Shown: positions 9,993-18,834 of the stretch, in pieces
Layout: each line of letters opens with the position of its first letter
Position numbering within the stretch: position 1 is the stretch's first letter
Source: Klebsiella pneumoniae
GTDB lineage: Bacteria; Desulfobacterota; Binatia; UBA12015
Length of the DNA: 64,000 nt
NCBI GenBank assembly: GCA_945872365.1
Contig: CAMBZJ010000002.1
Span: forward strand, 103,899 to 167,898
Direction of reading: 5' to 3'
Translations under genes and position numbers: made by a program
The notes under the pieces: model-generated
Seen by the model: only the letters and a program-made list of their open reading frames with translations
What the model was told of the DNA's origin: nothing
The model's database searches: none

Positions 9993-11840
9993 TCATTGCG
10001 CCAGGATGGAGGGCAGACCCGCGACCAGCGGTGCTCTCGACCGCGCGCCCCGGAACCACTCCTCCGCGCTTCGTTTCCCCCCGAGTTCCCCCGCCGCGGC
10101 GAGGTGAAGGTGCGCCTCTGCGAGCAGCACCGCACGGTCGGCATCGGCCGGATTCCAGTGATCGCGCGACTCGCCGATCTCCGTCGCGTGGCGCAAGACC
10201 TCGATCGCACTCGCTCGGGCAGGCTCCGACGTCGCAAACCGCACGTCGTCGAGCGACTCGCGCAGCGACCGCGACGTCGACTCTGCCCATGCGTCGCGAA
10301 TCGAGAACAACGCAACGACCAGGCATGCCAAGGCCAGCGCCACCCCCGAACGAAGTCTTCGCGCACGTCCCTCCGGTCGCGAGTCCGAAACCGCCTCACC
10401 CCTCCCTTCCGAGAAGACCAGGCCTGCGAGCAGGCACGTCATCAGCGCGTTCGCCGGCACGTGCATGTTCCAATCGAACAGCGAGTGGAGCGCGATGGCC
10501 GCGAGCGCCGCCCACGCCCCCGCCGCGACCAGGCTGCTCGCCGGTGGCCGGCGCAGAAGGAGGCGAAGGGCCGAGAGGAGAATCCCCGACAGGGCCGCCA
10601 AGCCGAGTGAGCCCAGGAACCCGGTTTCGCCCAGCAGTTCCGCATAGTCGTCATGGGCGTGGGCCGTCGGATCCCCCCCGCTCTCGATCCGCGGCTGTAC
10701 ACTCCGGTAGGTACCCAGTCCCATCCCGACGAGTGGAGACGCGCGGAACATGCGCAGGGCTGAGGCGGTGAACACCTGGCGACCGTCCGAAAGAATTCTG
10801 GAAAACCCGGGCCGCAGAAGGCCCGGAACCAGGCGGTCAGGCACCTCGATGGCGCCAAAGAAAGCCACGACAGCCGTCGCCAGAAACAACGCGTAGCTCC
10901 CCGTCGCCGCGGCCCAGAGCCGTCGGGCGGCAACCGTCCGACACGCGAGCGTCGCGAACACGAGTGCCGCCATGAACATCGCGGCGCCCCCGGCGCGCGA
11001 GCCCGCGGCGAAGCACACCGTCCAGGTCGCCGCGGCGAAAACGACCCACGCGAGCGTGATGCCCGCCGGTCGAGGTAGCCATCTTTGCGACCAAGCGAGG
11101 ATCGCGCCGAGGAGAACGGGCACGGTGAGAGCCATCCCTCCTGCGAAGTGATTGCTCACCACATAGGAGCCCGTCCCGTCCCCGACCGACCAGTAGGTGA
11201 GCGGATACCAGGCATCCCCCACGGTGATGCGATCGACCAGGCCTGCACCCGAGGTCTGCTCCGGGCGGACCACGGAGGTGCGCAGCCACCAATCAGGATC
11301 CTTGCGGGGATCGCCGAGGTTGATCGAGCCGAGCAGGACGTGTCGCGGGTTTCGCGGAAAGGCGATCGCGAGGCCCCAGATGACAAGCGCCGAGAGCACC
11401 AAGGAGGCCGTGAGCAGCCGCCGGCAGCGGGGATCGCGACACAGGTCGCTCACGGCGACGACCGTGGCCAGCCCGAGAAACACCTGTCGGATCGCCGCCG
11501 CAGTCGCGTGCGGATCCACCGAGATGGTGCCCCACGCCGGCGAGTCACCTCGCGCCGCAGCCCAGATCCGCGCCGACGGCGGCGCGACCCACCCGAGAAT
11601 CGAAGCCGGCAACGGGAGGAGTTGCAGCGAAGCCAGAGCAGCCGCGGCGAGCGGGAGGCGAGAGAGCCTCGCCGGCGCGGCTGCGAAGAGGGCCCAGGTA
11701 GCGACCGCACACGCGACCGCGACATCGAGTGCTGCGCCGACCGACGGCGGAGTTCCGCCGAGAGCCACCGGACCGAGCACGGCGCATCCCCCGAAGAGGG
11801 CGATGGCGCACAGCCCGGCCGAGGCCCGGGTGGCGCTCAC
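9993..11840 (-). CDS. O-antigen ligase/polymerase (Wzy_C) family membrane protein
   Basis: 615 residues with about a dozen hydrophobic segments. The Wzy_C/O-antigen ligase signature is in the second half: a periplasmic loop with G-M-G-L-G-T-Y, H-A-H-D-D-Y-A-E-L-L-G-E-T-G-F-L-G, and later H-S-L-F-D-W-N-M-H-V-P-A-N-A. Such proteins polymerise lipid-linked repeat units or transfer glycans to lipid A core or protein. I chose the GTG at 11840, which overlaps the engB stop (GTGA). Upstream residues of the longer frame are a shadow of engB. Its position among housekeeping genes, away from the glycan locus, does not reveal a substrate. Confidence 0.8.
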   Translation of the reverse strand: MSATRASAGLCAIALFGGCAVLGPVALGGTPPSVGAALDVAVACAVATWALFAAAPARLSRLPLAAAALASLQLLPLPASILGWVAPPSARIWAAARGDSPAWGTISVDPHATAAAIRQVFLGLATVVAVSDLCRDPRCRRLLTASLVLSALVIWGLAIAFPRNPRHVLLGSINLGDPRKDPDWWLRTSVVRPEQTSGAGLVDRITVGDAWYPLTYWSVGDGTGSYVVSNHFAGGMALTVPVLLGAILAWSQRWLPRPAGITLAWVVFAAATWTVCFAAGSRAGGAAMFMAALVFATLACRTVAARRLWAAATGSYALFLATAVVAFFGAIEVPDRLVPGLLRPGFSRILSDGRQVFTASALRMFRASPLVGMGLGTYRSVQPRIESGGDPTAHAHDDYAELLGETGFLGSLGLAALSGILLSALRLLLRRPPASSLVAAGAWAALAAIALHSLFDWNMHVPANALMTCLLAGLVFSEGRGEAVSDSRPEGRARRLRSGVALALACLVVALFSIRDAWAESTSRSLRESLDDVRFATSEPARASAIEVLRHATEIGESRDHWNPADADRAVLLAEAHLHLAAAGELGGKRSAEEWFRGARSRAPLVAGLPSILAQ

Positions 11841-12457
11841 GTCCCGGGGCGCTGCGGGGTGGTGCCCCGAGACGTGACGGACGCGAGCCGAACGAGCCGG
11901 GCCCAGACGTCCGCCTCGCCCTCCCCCGACAGCGCCGAGAACGCCACCACGTCGGCGACGCGTGCGCGCAACGCCGCAAGCCCGCGCACCCGCTCGCCCT
12001 GACCCAGCTTGTCCACCTTGCTCGCGACCAGCACGACGGGTCGGCCGAGCGCGTCGAGGTAGTCGACCAGTGCCGCGTCGTCCTCCTCCAGCCCCCGGCG
12101 CGCATCGACGATCACCACCACGCCACGGAGTTCCGCACGGTCCTCGAGGTACCCCTCGATGAGCGCCTTCCATGACTCGCGGATCTGCACCGGGACGCGG
12201 GCGAAGCCGTACCCGGGCAGGTCCGCGAAGACGAGTTCGTCGCGTCCCGCGAAGAAGTTGATCTGCTGGGTGCGACCAGGCGTGCGGCTCGTGCGGGCGA
12301 GGCGGGGCGAACGGGTCAGCCGGTTGATGAGCGAGGACTTACCGACGTTGGAGCGTCCCGCGAAGGCGATCTCGGGCAGCCGCAACAAGGGCGGCGTGCC
12401 GCCGGGGCTCACCGCCCCGGCGAACCGCCACTGCGCGCCTCGAGGCGGACCGGCCAA
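11837..12457 (-). CDS. engB: Ribosome-biogenesis GTP-binding protein EngB (YihA/YsxC)
   Basis: About 206 residues; TRAFAC-class GTPase needed for large-subunit assembly in many bacteria. G motifs: G-R-S-N-V-G-K-S-S (about 34-42), T-P-G-R-T-Q, D-L-P-G-Y-G and S-K-V-D-K (the usual form is T-K-x-D). No ATG precedes the conserved region. I chose the TTG at 12457, two bases after the upstream stop, because it retains the conserved lead-in W-R-F-A-G-A. A CTG at 12463 or an internal GTG are alternatives. The stop overlaps the next gene's GTG. Confidence 0.92.
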   Translation of the reverse strand: MAGPPRGAQWRFAGAVSPGGTPPLLRLPEIAFAGRSNVGKSSLINRLTRSPRLARTSRTPGRTQQINFFAGRDELVFADLPGYGFARVPVQIRESWKALIEGYLEDRAELRGVVVIVDARRGLEEDDAALVDYLDALGRPVVLVASKVDKLGQGERVRGLAALRARVADVVAFSALSGEGEADVWARLVRLASVTSRGTTPQRPGT

Positions 12458-12459
12458 GC

Positions 12460-13092
12460 TCAGACCGCGCGGGCCGGCTGCGGCGCGCTCGAGACGATCT
12501 TGCCCTCGTCGGCCAGATACTTCTTGATCGCCTTCATGAGGTTCGCAAACTGCTCCTTGATCGCGGAGCGCTCGACGTCCTGCGGGATCGGCAACGGCAG
12601 CTTGTTCCTCTGGGTCGCCGTGTAGGTGACCAGCGTTCGCTTGCCGTCGGGCGACGCCGAGAGCTTGTACTTGCCGTCGATGTCGATCGCACCCTCGACC
12701 GTCTTGATCCCGATCACGTTGCCGGTCTTGTCGTAGTCGAGCTCGACCGTGAAGACCTGCAGCTGGCCGAGCGTCGTGATGTGAAACTCGACCTGTTTCT
12801 TCGTGCCGGAGGTCGAAACGACTCTCGCCTGCTTGATCTCCGGGACGCGCCCCTCGGACTTGTCGGGAGCCTCGAAGGCCGCAAAGACGGCGTCGATCGG
12901 GGCGTCGATCCGCGAGGTCATCTCGACGCGCGTCAGGTCGCCTTCCTTGCGGATGTTTTCGCTCGCGACCTCGGGCACCGGGCCGTCCCACTTCACGGCC
13001 GCCTGCTGCAGCCCGCGCATCCTGGAGTAGAGGTATCCGCCAGCGAGCAGCGCGAGAAGAAGCGCCGCGATCGCGATGCCGCGTCCTTTCAT
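12460..13092 (-). CDS. Membrane-anchored SRPBCC-fold protein
   Basis: 210 residues. An N-terminal hydrophobic segment (about residues 5-20) is a signal anchor or signal peptide. The rest resembles a polyketide-cyclase/START-like SRPBCC domain: S-R-I-D-A-P-I-D-A-V-F-A-A-F-E near residues 60-75 followed by alternating strands and a C-terminal helix. These domains bind hydrophobic ligands. No ligand can be inferred here. It lies between the CinA-like gene and engB and is probably co-transcribed with them. Confidence 0.65.
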   Translation of the reverse strand: MKGRGIAIAALLLALLAGGYLYSRMRGLQQAAVKWDGPVPEVASENIRKEGDLTRVEMTSRIDAPIDAVFAAFEAPDKSEGRVPEIKQARVVSTSGTKKQVEFHITTLGQLQVFTVELDYDKTGNVIGIKTVEGAIDIDGKYKLSASPDGKRTLVTYTATQRNKLPLPIPQDVERSAIKEQFANLMKAIKKYLADEGKIVSSAPQPARAV

Positions 13093-13176
13093 CGTGTCGA
13101 TCCTTTCGGGCCACGCAGGCGGCCACTCGTCCGGTGGCCGCGGCCGATCCGCGGGTCTCCGGGCCCCATCGGGGTG

Positions 13177-13908
13177 CTATTCGGTCCGGACGATCGACCC
13201 GGCCGGCAGGAGAGCCACCAGGCGGTCGAAGGCACGTCGCGCATACGCCTCGTCCTTCGATTCGATCGTCAGTTTCACCATGTACTCTGGATGTCCGATC
13301 TTCGGATAGCTGCCGAGCATGAGTTCGGGAAACTCGCGCACGACCTGGTTCAGCGAATCGGCAATCGTGCTCTCTCCCTGCGAGGTGTAGATGACGTGCA
13401 GGTGGAAGGGGTCGTCCTGGAAACGGAGACGCATCCCCTCGAACTTCTTGTACAGGATCTCGGGGATGCCGGGCAGGATGTAGACGTTGCCCAGCAGGAT
13501 GGTCGGGAATCCGAGATTGGCGTCGGGGACGAGTTCGGCCCCCTCGGGGACCTCGGCCATCTTGAGATGGTGCGCATTCAGGCGGTCGCCCAGGTAGCGG
13601 CGAAGCCCCGCCTCGAGTTCGGGGTGCCGCACGACACGCCGGCCGAAGCCGCGCGCGATGCCTTCGATCGTCACGTCGTCGTGGGTCGGCCCCACCCCGC
13701 CCGAGGTAAAGACGTGGTCGAAGGCGGTCGAGAACTCGCGCACCGTATCGCCGATCACGTCGAGTTCGTCGGGGATCGTCACGATGCGACGCAACTCGAC
13801 CCCGAGCGCCCGCAATTCCTTCGCGAGGAAGGGCGAGTTCGTATCCGCCACCTTGCCCGAGAGGATCTCGTTGCCGATGACGACGATGCCGGCGGTGCGC
13901 GCGGCCAT
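13177..13908 (-). CDS. CinA N-terminal/MoaB-like molybdopterin-binding domain protein
   Basis: 243 residues. It has the MoCF/CinA-N fold signature: G-I-V-V-I-G-N-E-I-L-S-G-K-V-x-D-T-N, the T-S-G-G-V-G-P-T-H-D-D-V-T motif and L-P-G-I-P-E-I. The C-terminal pncC amidase domain of full-length CinA is absent, so this is the short stand-alone form. Such proteins are variously annotated as competence/damage-inducible or molybdopterin-binding; the reaction here is not established. The ATG at 13908 follows the ThDP-enzyme stop by two bases; upstream residues in the longer frame belong to that gene's shadow. Confidence 0.85.
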   Translation of the reverse strand: MAARTAGIVVIGNEILSGKVADTNSPFLAKELRALGVELRRIVTIPDELDVIGDTVREFSTAFDHVFTSGGVGPTHDDVTIEGIARGFGRRVVRHPELEAGLRRYLGDRLNAHHLKMAEVPEGAELVPDANLGFPTILLGNVYILPGIPEILYKKFEGMRLRFQDDPFHLHVIYTSQGESTIADSLNQVVREFPELMLGSYPKIGHPEYMVKLTIESKDEAYARRAFDRLVALLPAGSIVRTE

Positions 13909-13910
13909 GG

Positions 13911-15560
13911 CTAAACCGAGATCGCGTCCTTGCGGAACTCGCTCGTCCCGATCTTGATGTTCACGACGGCCGGCTTGCCCGCGGAGAGCGCGCGCTGGAG
14001 GGCCGGGCGGATCTCGCCGGGCTTCTCGACCCACTCGCCGTGGCAGCCCATCGCCTCGACCGCCTTGTCGTAGCGCGTGTAGTCGAGGCCGCAGGCGATC
14101 GCGCGGTCGGGCCCGTAGATCTGCACCTGCCCACGCCGGATCTGCTGCCAGGCGGCATCGTTACCGATCACGCCCACGACGTCGATCTTCTGGCGCGCCA
14201 TGGCCTCGAACTCGAAGCCGTTCAGGCCGAAGGAGCCGTCGCCGTAGACGATGATGACCTTGCTCTTGGGGAAGGCGAGCTTCGCCGCCATCGCGTAGCC
14301 GGGGCCGGCGCCGAGGGTGCCGAGCGGCCCCGCGTCGAGCCAGTGGCCCGGCTTCCTGATCCGCAGCACGTTCGCGGCGGTACCGACGAAGTCGCCGCCG
14401 TCGCCGATCACGATCGTGTCCTCGTCGAGCACGGCGTCGATCTCGGCACAGGCGCGCACCGGGTTGATCGGCTCGGAGTCCGACTCCATCTCCGACTTGT
14501 GGACGTCGCGCTTCTCGACGTCGATGCGGCGGATGTCGTCGGTCCACGCCTTGTGGAGTTCCTTCTGGAAGCCCGACTTCTTCGCGACGGCCGTCATCTG
14601 CTCCATGACGAGACCGGTGTCGCCCACGATGCCGACCTCGATCGCGCGGTTGCGGCCGATCTCGCCGCCGTTGAGATCGACCTGGATGATCTTCGCGTCC
14701 GGGTTGATGTGGGTCGCGCGGCCGTAACCGATGCGGAAGTCGAGCGGGGTGCCGAAGATCAGGACCGCGTCCGCGCCGCGCAGCGCGTCCTTGCGAGCCA
14801 TCGTCATGCCGTAGGGGTGCCCCGGCGGGATCGACCCGCGCGCCATCCCGTTCACGAAGGTCGGCATGCCGAAGGTCTCGAGAAAGGGCATGTAGGCGTC
14901 GCGACGGCGCGACCACCAGTACTGGCTGCCGACCAGGCACACCGGGCGACGGGCGTCGCGCAACACCTCGACCGCCCGCTCGATGTAGTCTGGGTCGCCC
15001 GCGATCCCGGCCTCGGTGCGGTATTTCGTCGGGAAGACGCAGCGCTCCTCGTCGACCGAGTCGAAGAGGAAGTCGAGCGGCATCTCGAGGAACACCGGCC
15101 CGGGGACGTTCGTCGTCGCGATGCGGAAGGCGGTCGAGACGTACTCGCCGAGCCGCTTCGAGTCGGGCACGGCGACCGCCCACTTGGTGATCGGCCGCAT
15201 GAGCTCGACGTGGTTCATGTCCTGGAGCCCGCCCATGTCCTGGTAGGCGCGCGGGGCCTGGCCGCCGATGATGACCATGGGGGCGTTGGCGCGGTGGGCG
15301 GTTGCGACACCGGTCACGGCGTCGGTCAGGCCCGGTCCCGCGGTGACGATCGCCACCCCGGGCTGGCCGGTCACCCGGCCCCAGCCGTCGGCCGCATGCG
15401 CCGCCGTCTGCTCATGGCGCACGTCGACGACGCCGATCCCTTGGTCGATGCAGCCGTCGTAGATCGACATGATGTGGCCGCCGCAGAGCGTGAAGACGTA
15501 CTTCACCCCCTCGTTGGCGAGCGCTCGGGCGACGATCTGACCACCGTGAAGCTGTCCCAT
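13911..15560 (-). CDS. Acetolactate synthase-like ThDP-dependent enzyme
   Basis: 549 residues with the three domains of the ThDP decarboxylase/ALS superfamily. The cofactor-activating Glu50 is in R-H-E-Q-T-A-A-H-A-A-D-G. The ThDP/Mg motif is G-D-G-S-F-G followed about 25 residues later by N-D-A-A-W, with G-P-L-G-T-L-G-A-G-P-G-Y-A just before it. The overall pattern resembles mycobacterial IlvG-type proteins rather than canonical IlvB. No small regulatory subunit gene is adjacent, so branched-chain amino acid synthesis is not assured; a 2-hydroxyacyl-CoA lyase or oxalyl-CoA decarboxylase role is an alternative. It is divergent from bolA and heads a minus-strand operon. Confidence 0.82.
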   Translation of the reverse strand: MGQLHGGQIVARALANEGVKYVFTLCGGHIMSIYDGCIDQGIGVVDVRHEQTAAHAADGWGRVTGQPGVAIVTAGPGLTDAVTGVATAHRANAPMVIIGGQAPRAYQDMGGLQDMNHVELMRPITKWAVAVPDSKRLGEYVSTAFRIATTNVPGPVFLEMPLDFLFDSVDEERCVFPTKYRTEAGIAGDPDYIERAVEVLRDARRPVCLVGSQYWWSRRRDAYMPFLETFGMPTFVNGMARGSIPPGHPYGMTMARKDALRGADAVLIFGTPLDFRIGYGRATHINPDAKIIQVDLNGGEIGRNRAIEVGIVGDTGLVMEQMTAVAKKSGFQKELHKAWTDDIRRIDVEKRDVHKSEMESDSEPINPVRACAEIDAVLDEDTIVIGDGGDFVGTAANVLRIRKPGHWLDAGPLGTLGAGPGYAMAAKLAFPKSKVIIVYGDGSFGLNGFEFEAMARQKIDVVGVIGNDAAWQQIRRGQVQIYGPDRAIACGLDYTRYDKAVEAMGCHGEWVEKPGEIRPALQRALSAGKPAVVNIKIGTSEFRKDAISV

Positions 15561-15682
15561 GGCGAGTGGTTCCAGTCCTTGGAGAAGGCGCCCCACCGCG
15601 GAGCGACCCCTCCCCTTATCCGCGGCCGTCGGGGGGGGCAAGGCCAGCGCGGGCGCGCCGCCGGCATGCTACGCGATGCGCC

Positions 15683-15964
15683 ATGAGCGAGCGCATCGAT
15701 CGCATCGTGGAACGGCTGCGTGCCGGACTGGACGCGCTCGTGGTCGAGGTCGGCGACGACAGCGCCCTGCACGCCGGGCACGCCGGGGCGCGAGGTGGCG
15801 GCGGTCACTACCGGGTGGTCGTGGTGTCGGAGCGCTTTGCGGGCCTAGACCGGGTGGCCCGGCAGCGCCTGGTCTACGCGGCCCTGGGGGACATGTTCCC
15901 GGGCGAGATCCACGCGTTCTCGGCGCGGACGATGACGCCGGCGGAGGCGGAGGCAAAGCCCTGA
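15683..15964 (+). CDS. BolA family protein
   Basis: 93 residues, the size of BolA/IbaG proteins, which work with monothiol glutaredoxins in iron-sulfur trafficking. Features are the opening helix with I-V-E-R-L-R-A-G-L, the G-G-H-Y-R-V-V-V-V-S-E-R-F-A-G-L strand-turn with the conserved His, and R-H/Q-R-L-V-Y-A-A-L-x-D-x-F-x-x-E-I-H-A-F-S. The ATG at 15683 begins right at the conserved start; the gene is divergent from the ThDP enzyme. No glutaredoxin gene is adjacent. Confidence 0.88.
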   Translation: MSERIDRIVERLRAGLDALVVEVGDDSALHAGHAGARGGGGHYRVVVVSERFAGLDRVARQRLVYAALGDMFPGEIHAFSARTMTPAEAEAKP

Positions 15965-16027
15965 TTCGGACATGACCCGTCTCGTACCCTCCGCCACCAC
16001 CGCGGCGGCCCCCCGGGGAAACCCTGA

Positions 16028-16127
16028 GTAGCGGTCGCCGTGCGACCTCTCCAGATTGCACTCAACGGGTCAGGCTACCGCGGGCCAAAGGCCCACGGCG
16101 GAAGGTCCCGGCGCAGAGGGACATCGC
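16028..16127 (+). promoter_or_regulatory. Structured leader upstream of a small secreted Cys-rich gene
   Basis: The roughly 100 bases before the small secreted gene contain a compact hairpin (CCG-C-GGGCC, AAA loop, GGCCC-A-CGG, 16078-16098), flanked by CGGG and CCCG segments. It could be a cis-acting RNA element or simply GC-rich pairing. I do not recognise a known riboswitch class. Confidence 0.2.
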
Positions 16128-16394
16128 ATGGAAATCCGGATCACTGCCGCGACTATTGCTGCCAGCCTCTTCCTCTTGGGGGAAGGCGGTATGGCGAGGG
16201 CCGGCTCGCCACCAGGCAAAGCTCCCGAACCCAACGCGAAGCCGAGCGGCGCGAGCCATGTCACCTGCTGCCTGCCTGTTGACGACGGCGGCGCCCAGTG
16301 CGACGAGCGCACCCCGGAACGTTGCGCCCTCGAGGGTGGAACCATTCCGAAGACCGACGGTTGTCTGGCCGCAGCATGCGGCGCCCCGGCCTGA
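16128..16394 (+). CDS. Small secreted Cys-rich protein, unknown function
   Basis: 88 residues from the ATG at 16128, which has an AGAGGGA ribosome site. A signal peptide with a hydrophobic core (TAATIAASLFLLG) ends near A-R-A-G, predicting export. The mature part is Pro-rich and then contains six cysteines (T-C-C, Q-C, R-C, G-C, A-C) in about 45 residues, suggesting disulfide bonding. I do not recognise a family. It lies between bolA and the DUF3300 gene on the same strand. Confidence 0.6.
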   Translation: MEIRITAATIAASLFLLGEGGMARAGSPPGKAPEPNAKPSGASHVTCCLPVDDGGAQCDERTPERCALEGGTIPKTDGCLAAACGAPA

Positions 16395-16530
16395 ACGGCG
16401 ACACCCAAGCCGGCTTGCAATGCCACGGGGATGATGAACACAGAGTAGGGCGGGACCGCAGATCCTCCACTCCCCCCGAACGACGCATCAGGCGTGCCCC
16501 CACAGCCGACCTCCGAGGCCGAGGAAACCC

Positions 16531-17784
16531 ATGCGAGACTTACACCGACCGAAGCTGCAGGCGCTCATCGCCTGCGTAGCACTGCTCGCGTCGAGCGCGC
16601 AGGGCGCGGCCTACGCCCAATCGGCGCAGGGCGAGCCCGATGCCGGCCTTGAGAAGCTCGTGGGCCCCATCTCCCTCTACCCAGATCCGCTCATCGCCCA
16701 GATTCTTCCGGCATCGGCCTATCCGGTGCAGGTCGTCGAAGCTCAGCGAGCCCTTTCGAGCGGTGGGCGCCCGGACCAGAGCGTCGCTTCTCAATGGGAC
16801 CCGAGCATTCAGGCCCTGCTGTCCTATCCCCCGGTTCTCAAGATGATGAGCGACAAGATCGACTGGACGACGCAGCTCGGCCAGGCGGTCGCGTCGAACC
16901 AGTCGGCGGTCATGGCCGCGATCCAGGCGGATCGCGCCGCGGCGCAGAACGCCGGCAACCTGATGAGCAACTCCCAGCAGGTCGTTTCGACGGATACATC
17001 GAGCGGTTCCACGGTGATCGTGGTTCAGCCCGCCAACCCTCAATACATCTACGTCCCGCAATACGACCCAACACTCATGTACGCGGCCGTGCCCTATTAC
17101 GGCTACCCTTTCATGACCTTCGGTGCGGGCTTCGTTGCCGGGGCCGCTACGGCCTATGGCTGCAGCTGGGGGGCTTGGGGCGGATCGCTCACCGTGAACA
17201 ACAACTACGGCTACCACTACGGAAACGACTACGCGGCCTACCACCCCGCGAGCGGCACTTACACCGGATACGATGCACGCACCGGGACCTACGGAGCCTA
17301 CAATCCGGCCACTGGAAAGTACGGAACCTACAACCCGTCGAGCGGAGCCTACGACAAGGACGGCCAAACCGGAACCTGGAAGCCGCCGGCGTCGGACCAG
17401 GTCGGAAGGTCCACCGAAGGCTACAACGCGAACCAGTACCGCGCAGGGGACACGGGGGACTGGGGAAGCCGAAGCGGTTCGGACAGCGGCTTTCTCGGCG
17501 GAGACGGGGATCGCTCGTTCGGGAGCGGTGACGACGATCGTGGCTTCGGTGGCGGCAACTCCGACGGTGTCAATCGTGGGTTCGACGGCGGGGGCGTGGG
17601 GTCTGGCGGCTCCGGCTCCGGAGACGCCTTTCGCGGTGCGGGCGGCGGAGGCTGGGGGTCCGGCATGGCCAGCGATCGGGGCTCCGGCGGCGGCGGGGGA
17701 TTCGGCGGTGGCGGGGGCTCCGGCGGCGGCGGGGGATTCGGCGGCGGCGGGGGCTTCCGCGGTGGCGGCGGCGGGCGACGTTAG
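16531..17784 (+). CDS. DUF3300 family secreted protein with Gly-rich tail
   Basis: 417 residues. A signal peptide (hydrophobic core about residues 10-25, ending A-Y-A-Q) is followed by a DUF3300 domain (about 35-200), recognisable by L-V-G-P-I-S-L-Y-P-D-P-L-I-A-Q-I-L-P-A-S-x-Y-P and P-A-N-P-Q-Y-I-Y-V-P-Q-Y-D-P. Then come Tyr/Gly/Thr repeats of the type G-T-Y-x-x-Y-(D/N), and a C-terminal tail of about 110 residues that is mostly Gly, Ser and Asp and ends in Gly-Arg. The function of the family is unknown. It is 17 bases upstream of a DUF2950 gene, a pairing often seen in Proteobacteria. Confidence 0.88.
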   Translation: MRDLHRPKLQALIACVALLASSAQGAAYAQSAQGEPDAGLEKLVGPISLYPDPLIAQILPASAYPVQVVEAQRALSSGGRPDQSVASQWDPSIQALLSYPPVLKMMSDKIDWTTQLGQAVASNQSAVMAAIQADRAAAQNAGNLMSNSQQVVSTDTSSGSTVIVVQPANPQYIYVPQYDPTLMYAAVPYYGYPFMTFGAGFVAGAATAYGCSWGAWGGSLTVNNNYGYHYGNDYAAYHPASGTYTGYDARTGTYGAYNPATGKYGTYNPSSGAYDKDGQTGTWKPPASDQVGRSTEGYNANQYRAGDTGDWGSRSGSDSGFLGGDGDRSFGSGDDDRGFGGGNSDGVNRGFDGGGVGSGGSGSGDAFRGAGGGGWGSGMASDRGSGGGGGFGGGGGSGGGGGFGGGGGFRGGGGGRR

Positions 17785-17801
17785 AGGGAGCGGGCACATC
17801 C

Positions 17802-18752
17802 ATGGGAAATTCGCAGTCGCGGCGGCTACCGCTAGGAATCCTCGGAATCTCGGCCCTGTTCGCCAGCAGTTTGGGCGGGGGCTGCGCCCATCACGGAGCC
17901 GTAGCCAAGGCACCGCTGACACCACCCATGCCCCCTTCCGCCACGATCGCACCTTCGGGCGGAGGTCGGCTCTTCGCGGACCCCAGAGGCGCCGTCGACG
18001 CGATTCTGGCGGCCTGTCTCTCCGGCGACGAAACTCAGGTCGTGGCGATCTTCGGCGAACCGGCGCGCAAACTCGTGAGCACGGGCAACGCCGAGAAGGA
18101 CCGTGAGCGCTGCAAGCGCTTCGTCGAGGCTTCGAAACAGATGACGAGAGTCGATCCCGACGCGCCCGGCAGGGTGCACATCGTCGTCGGGCAAGACGAT
18201 TGGAAGCTCCCGATACCACTGGTGCAGACCACCGGCGGATGGCAATTCGATTGCGTCGCCGGGGCAAAAGAGGTCGCCGCGAGGAGAATCGGCGCGAACG
18301 AACTCGAGGCAATCCGTGTCCTGCGGGCGTTCGTCGCCGCACAGCGGGAGTACAAGACGACGCACGGCTCCTATGCCCAACGGTTTGCGAGCACACCGGG
18401 GCGCCAAGACGGACTTTCCTGGGCAAGCCGTCGCGGTCGGCCCTCTAGTCCGTTCTCCTCGGAGTTTGGCGCCGCCATGCAGAAGACCGGCTGGTCCGGA
18501 TATCGCTACAAGATCCTCACTGCGCGACGCGAGAACGTCGCGGGCCAGCCCCGCCAGGTGCACGGGAAGAGGACGGAGGGATTCGCGCTACTGGCCTGGC
18601 CCACCGCGTACCGTGCGACCGGCATGACAAGCTTCCTCGTGGACGACAGCGGGAAAATCCTCGAAAAGGATCTGGGCGAGAGCACTCCCGCGATCGCTTC
18701 CGGGATGACCAGGTACGACCCCGACTCTTCCTGGAAGCCGGTCTCGAACTGA
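17802..18752 (+). CDS. DUF2950 family exported protein
   Basis: 316 residues. The N-terminal hydrophobic stretch ending in a Gly-Gly-Gly-Cys could be a signal peptide or a weak lipobox. The DUF2950 pattern follows: F-A-D-P-R-G-A-V-D-A-I-L-A-A, F-G-E-P-A-R-K-L-V-S-T-G, the central Y-K-T-T-H-G-S-Y-A-Q-R-F-A-S-T-P-G-R-Q-D-G-L, G-Y-R-Y-K-I-L-T, and the C-terminal Y-D-P-D-S-S-W. Function unknown. It follows the DUF3300 gene closely and is probably co-transcribed. Confidence 0.87.
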   Translation: MGNSQSRRLPLGILGISALFASSLGGGCAHHGAVAKAPLTPPMPPSATIAPSGGGRLFADPRGAVDAILAACLSGDETQVVAIFGEPARKLVSTGNAEKDRERCKRFVEASKQMTRVDPDAPGRVHIVVGQDDWKLPIPLVQTTGGWQFDCVAGAKEVAARRIGANELEAIRVLRAFVAAQREYKTTHGSYAQRFASTPGRQDGLSWASRRGRPSSPFSSEFGAAMQKTGWSGYRYKILTARRENVAGQPRQVHGKRTEGFALLAWPTAYRATGMTSFLVDDSGKILEKDLGESTPAIASGMTRYDPDSSWKPVSN

Positions 18753-18834
18753 CCACGGCCTTCCGCCACGCGTCTTCGGCGATTCAGCCGATCCCCCGCG
18801 AGCACGGGGTGCCGCGAACGGGAGCCGATAAGCC

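Noticed and set aside
7513..10107. 864-codon open frame antisense to secA and murI
   Set aside because: High-GC shadow frame; the minus-strand genes have complete family motifs.
13000..15686. Long plus-strand frames antisense to the CinA-like and ThDP enzyme genes
   Set aside because: Composition is Arg/Asp/Val-rich shadow; the minus-strand products match known families.
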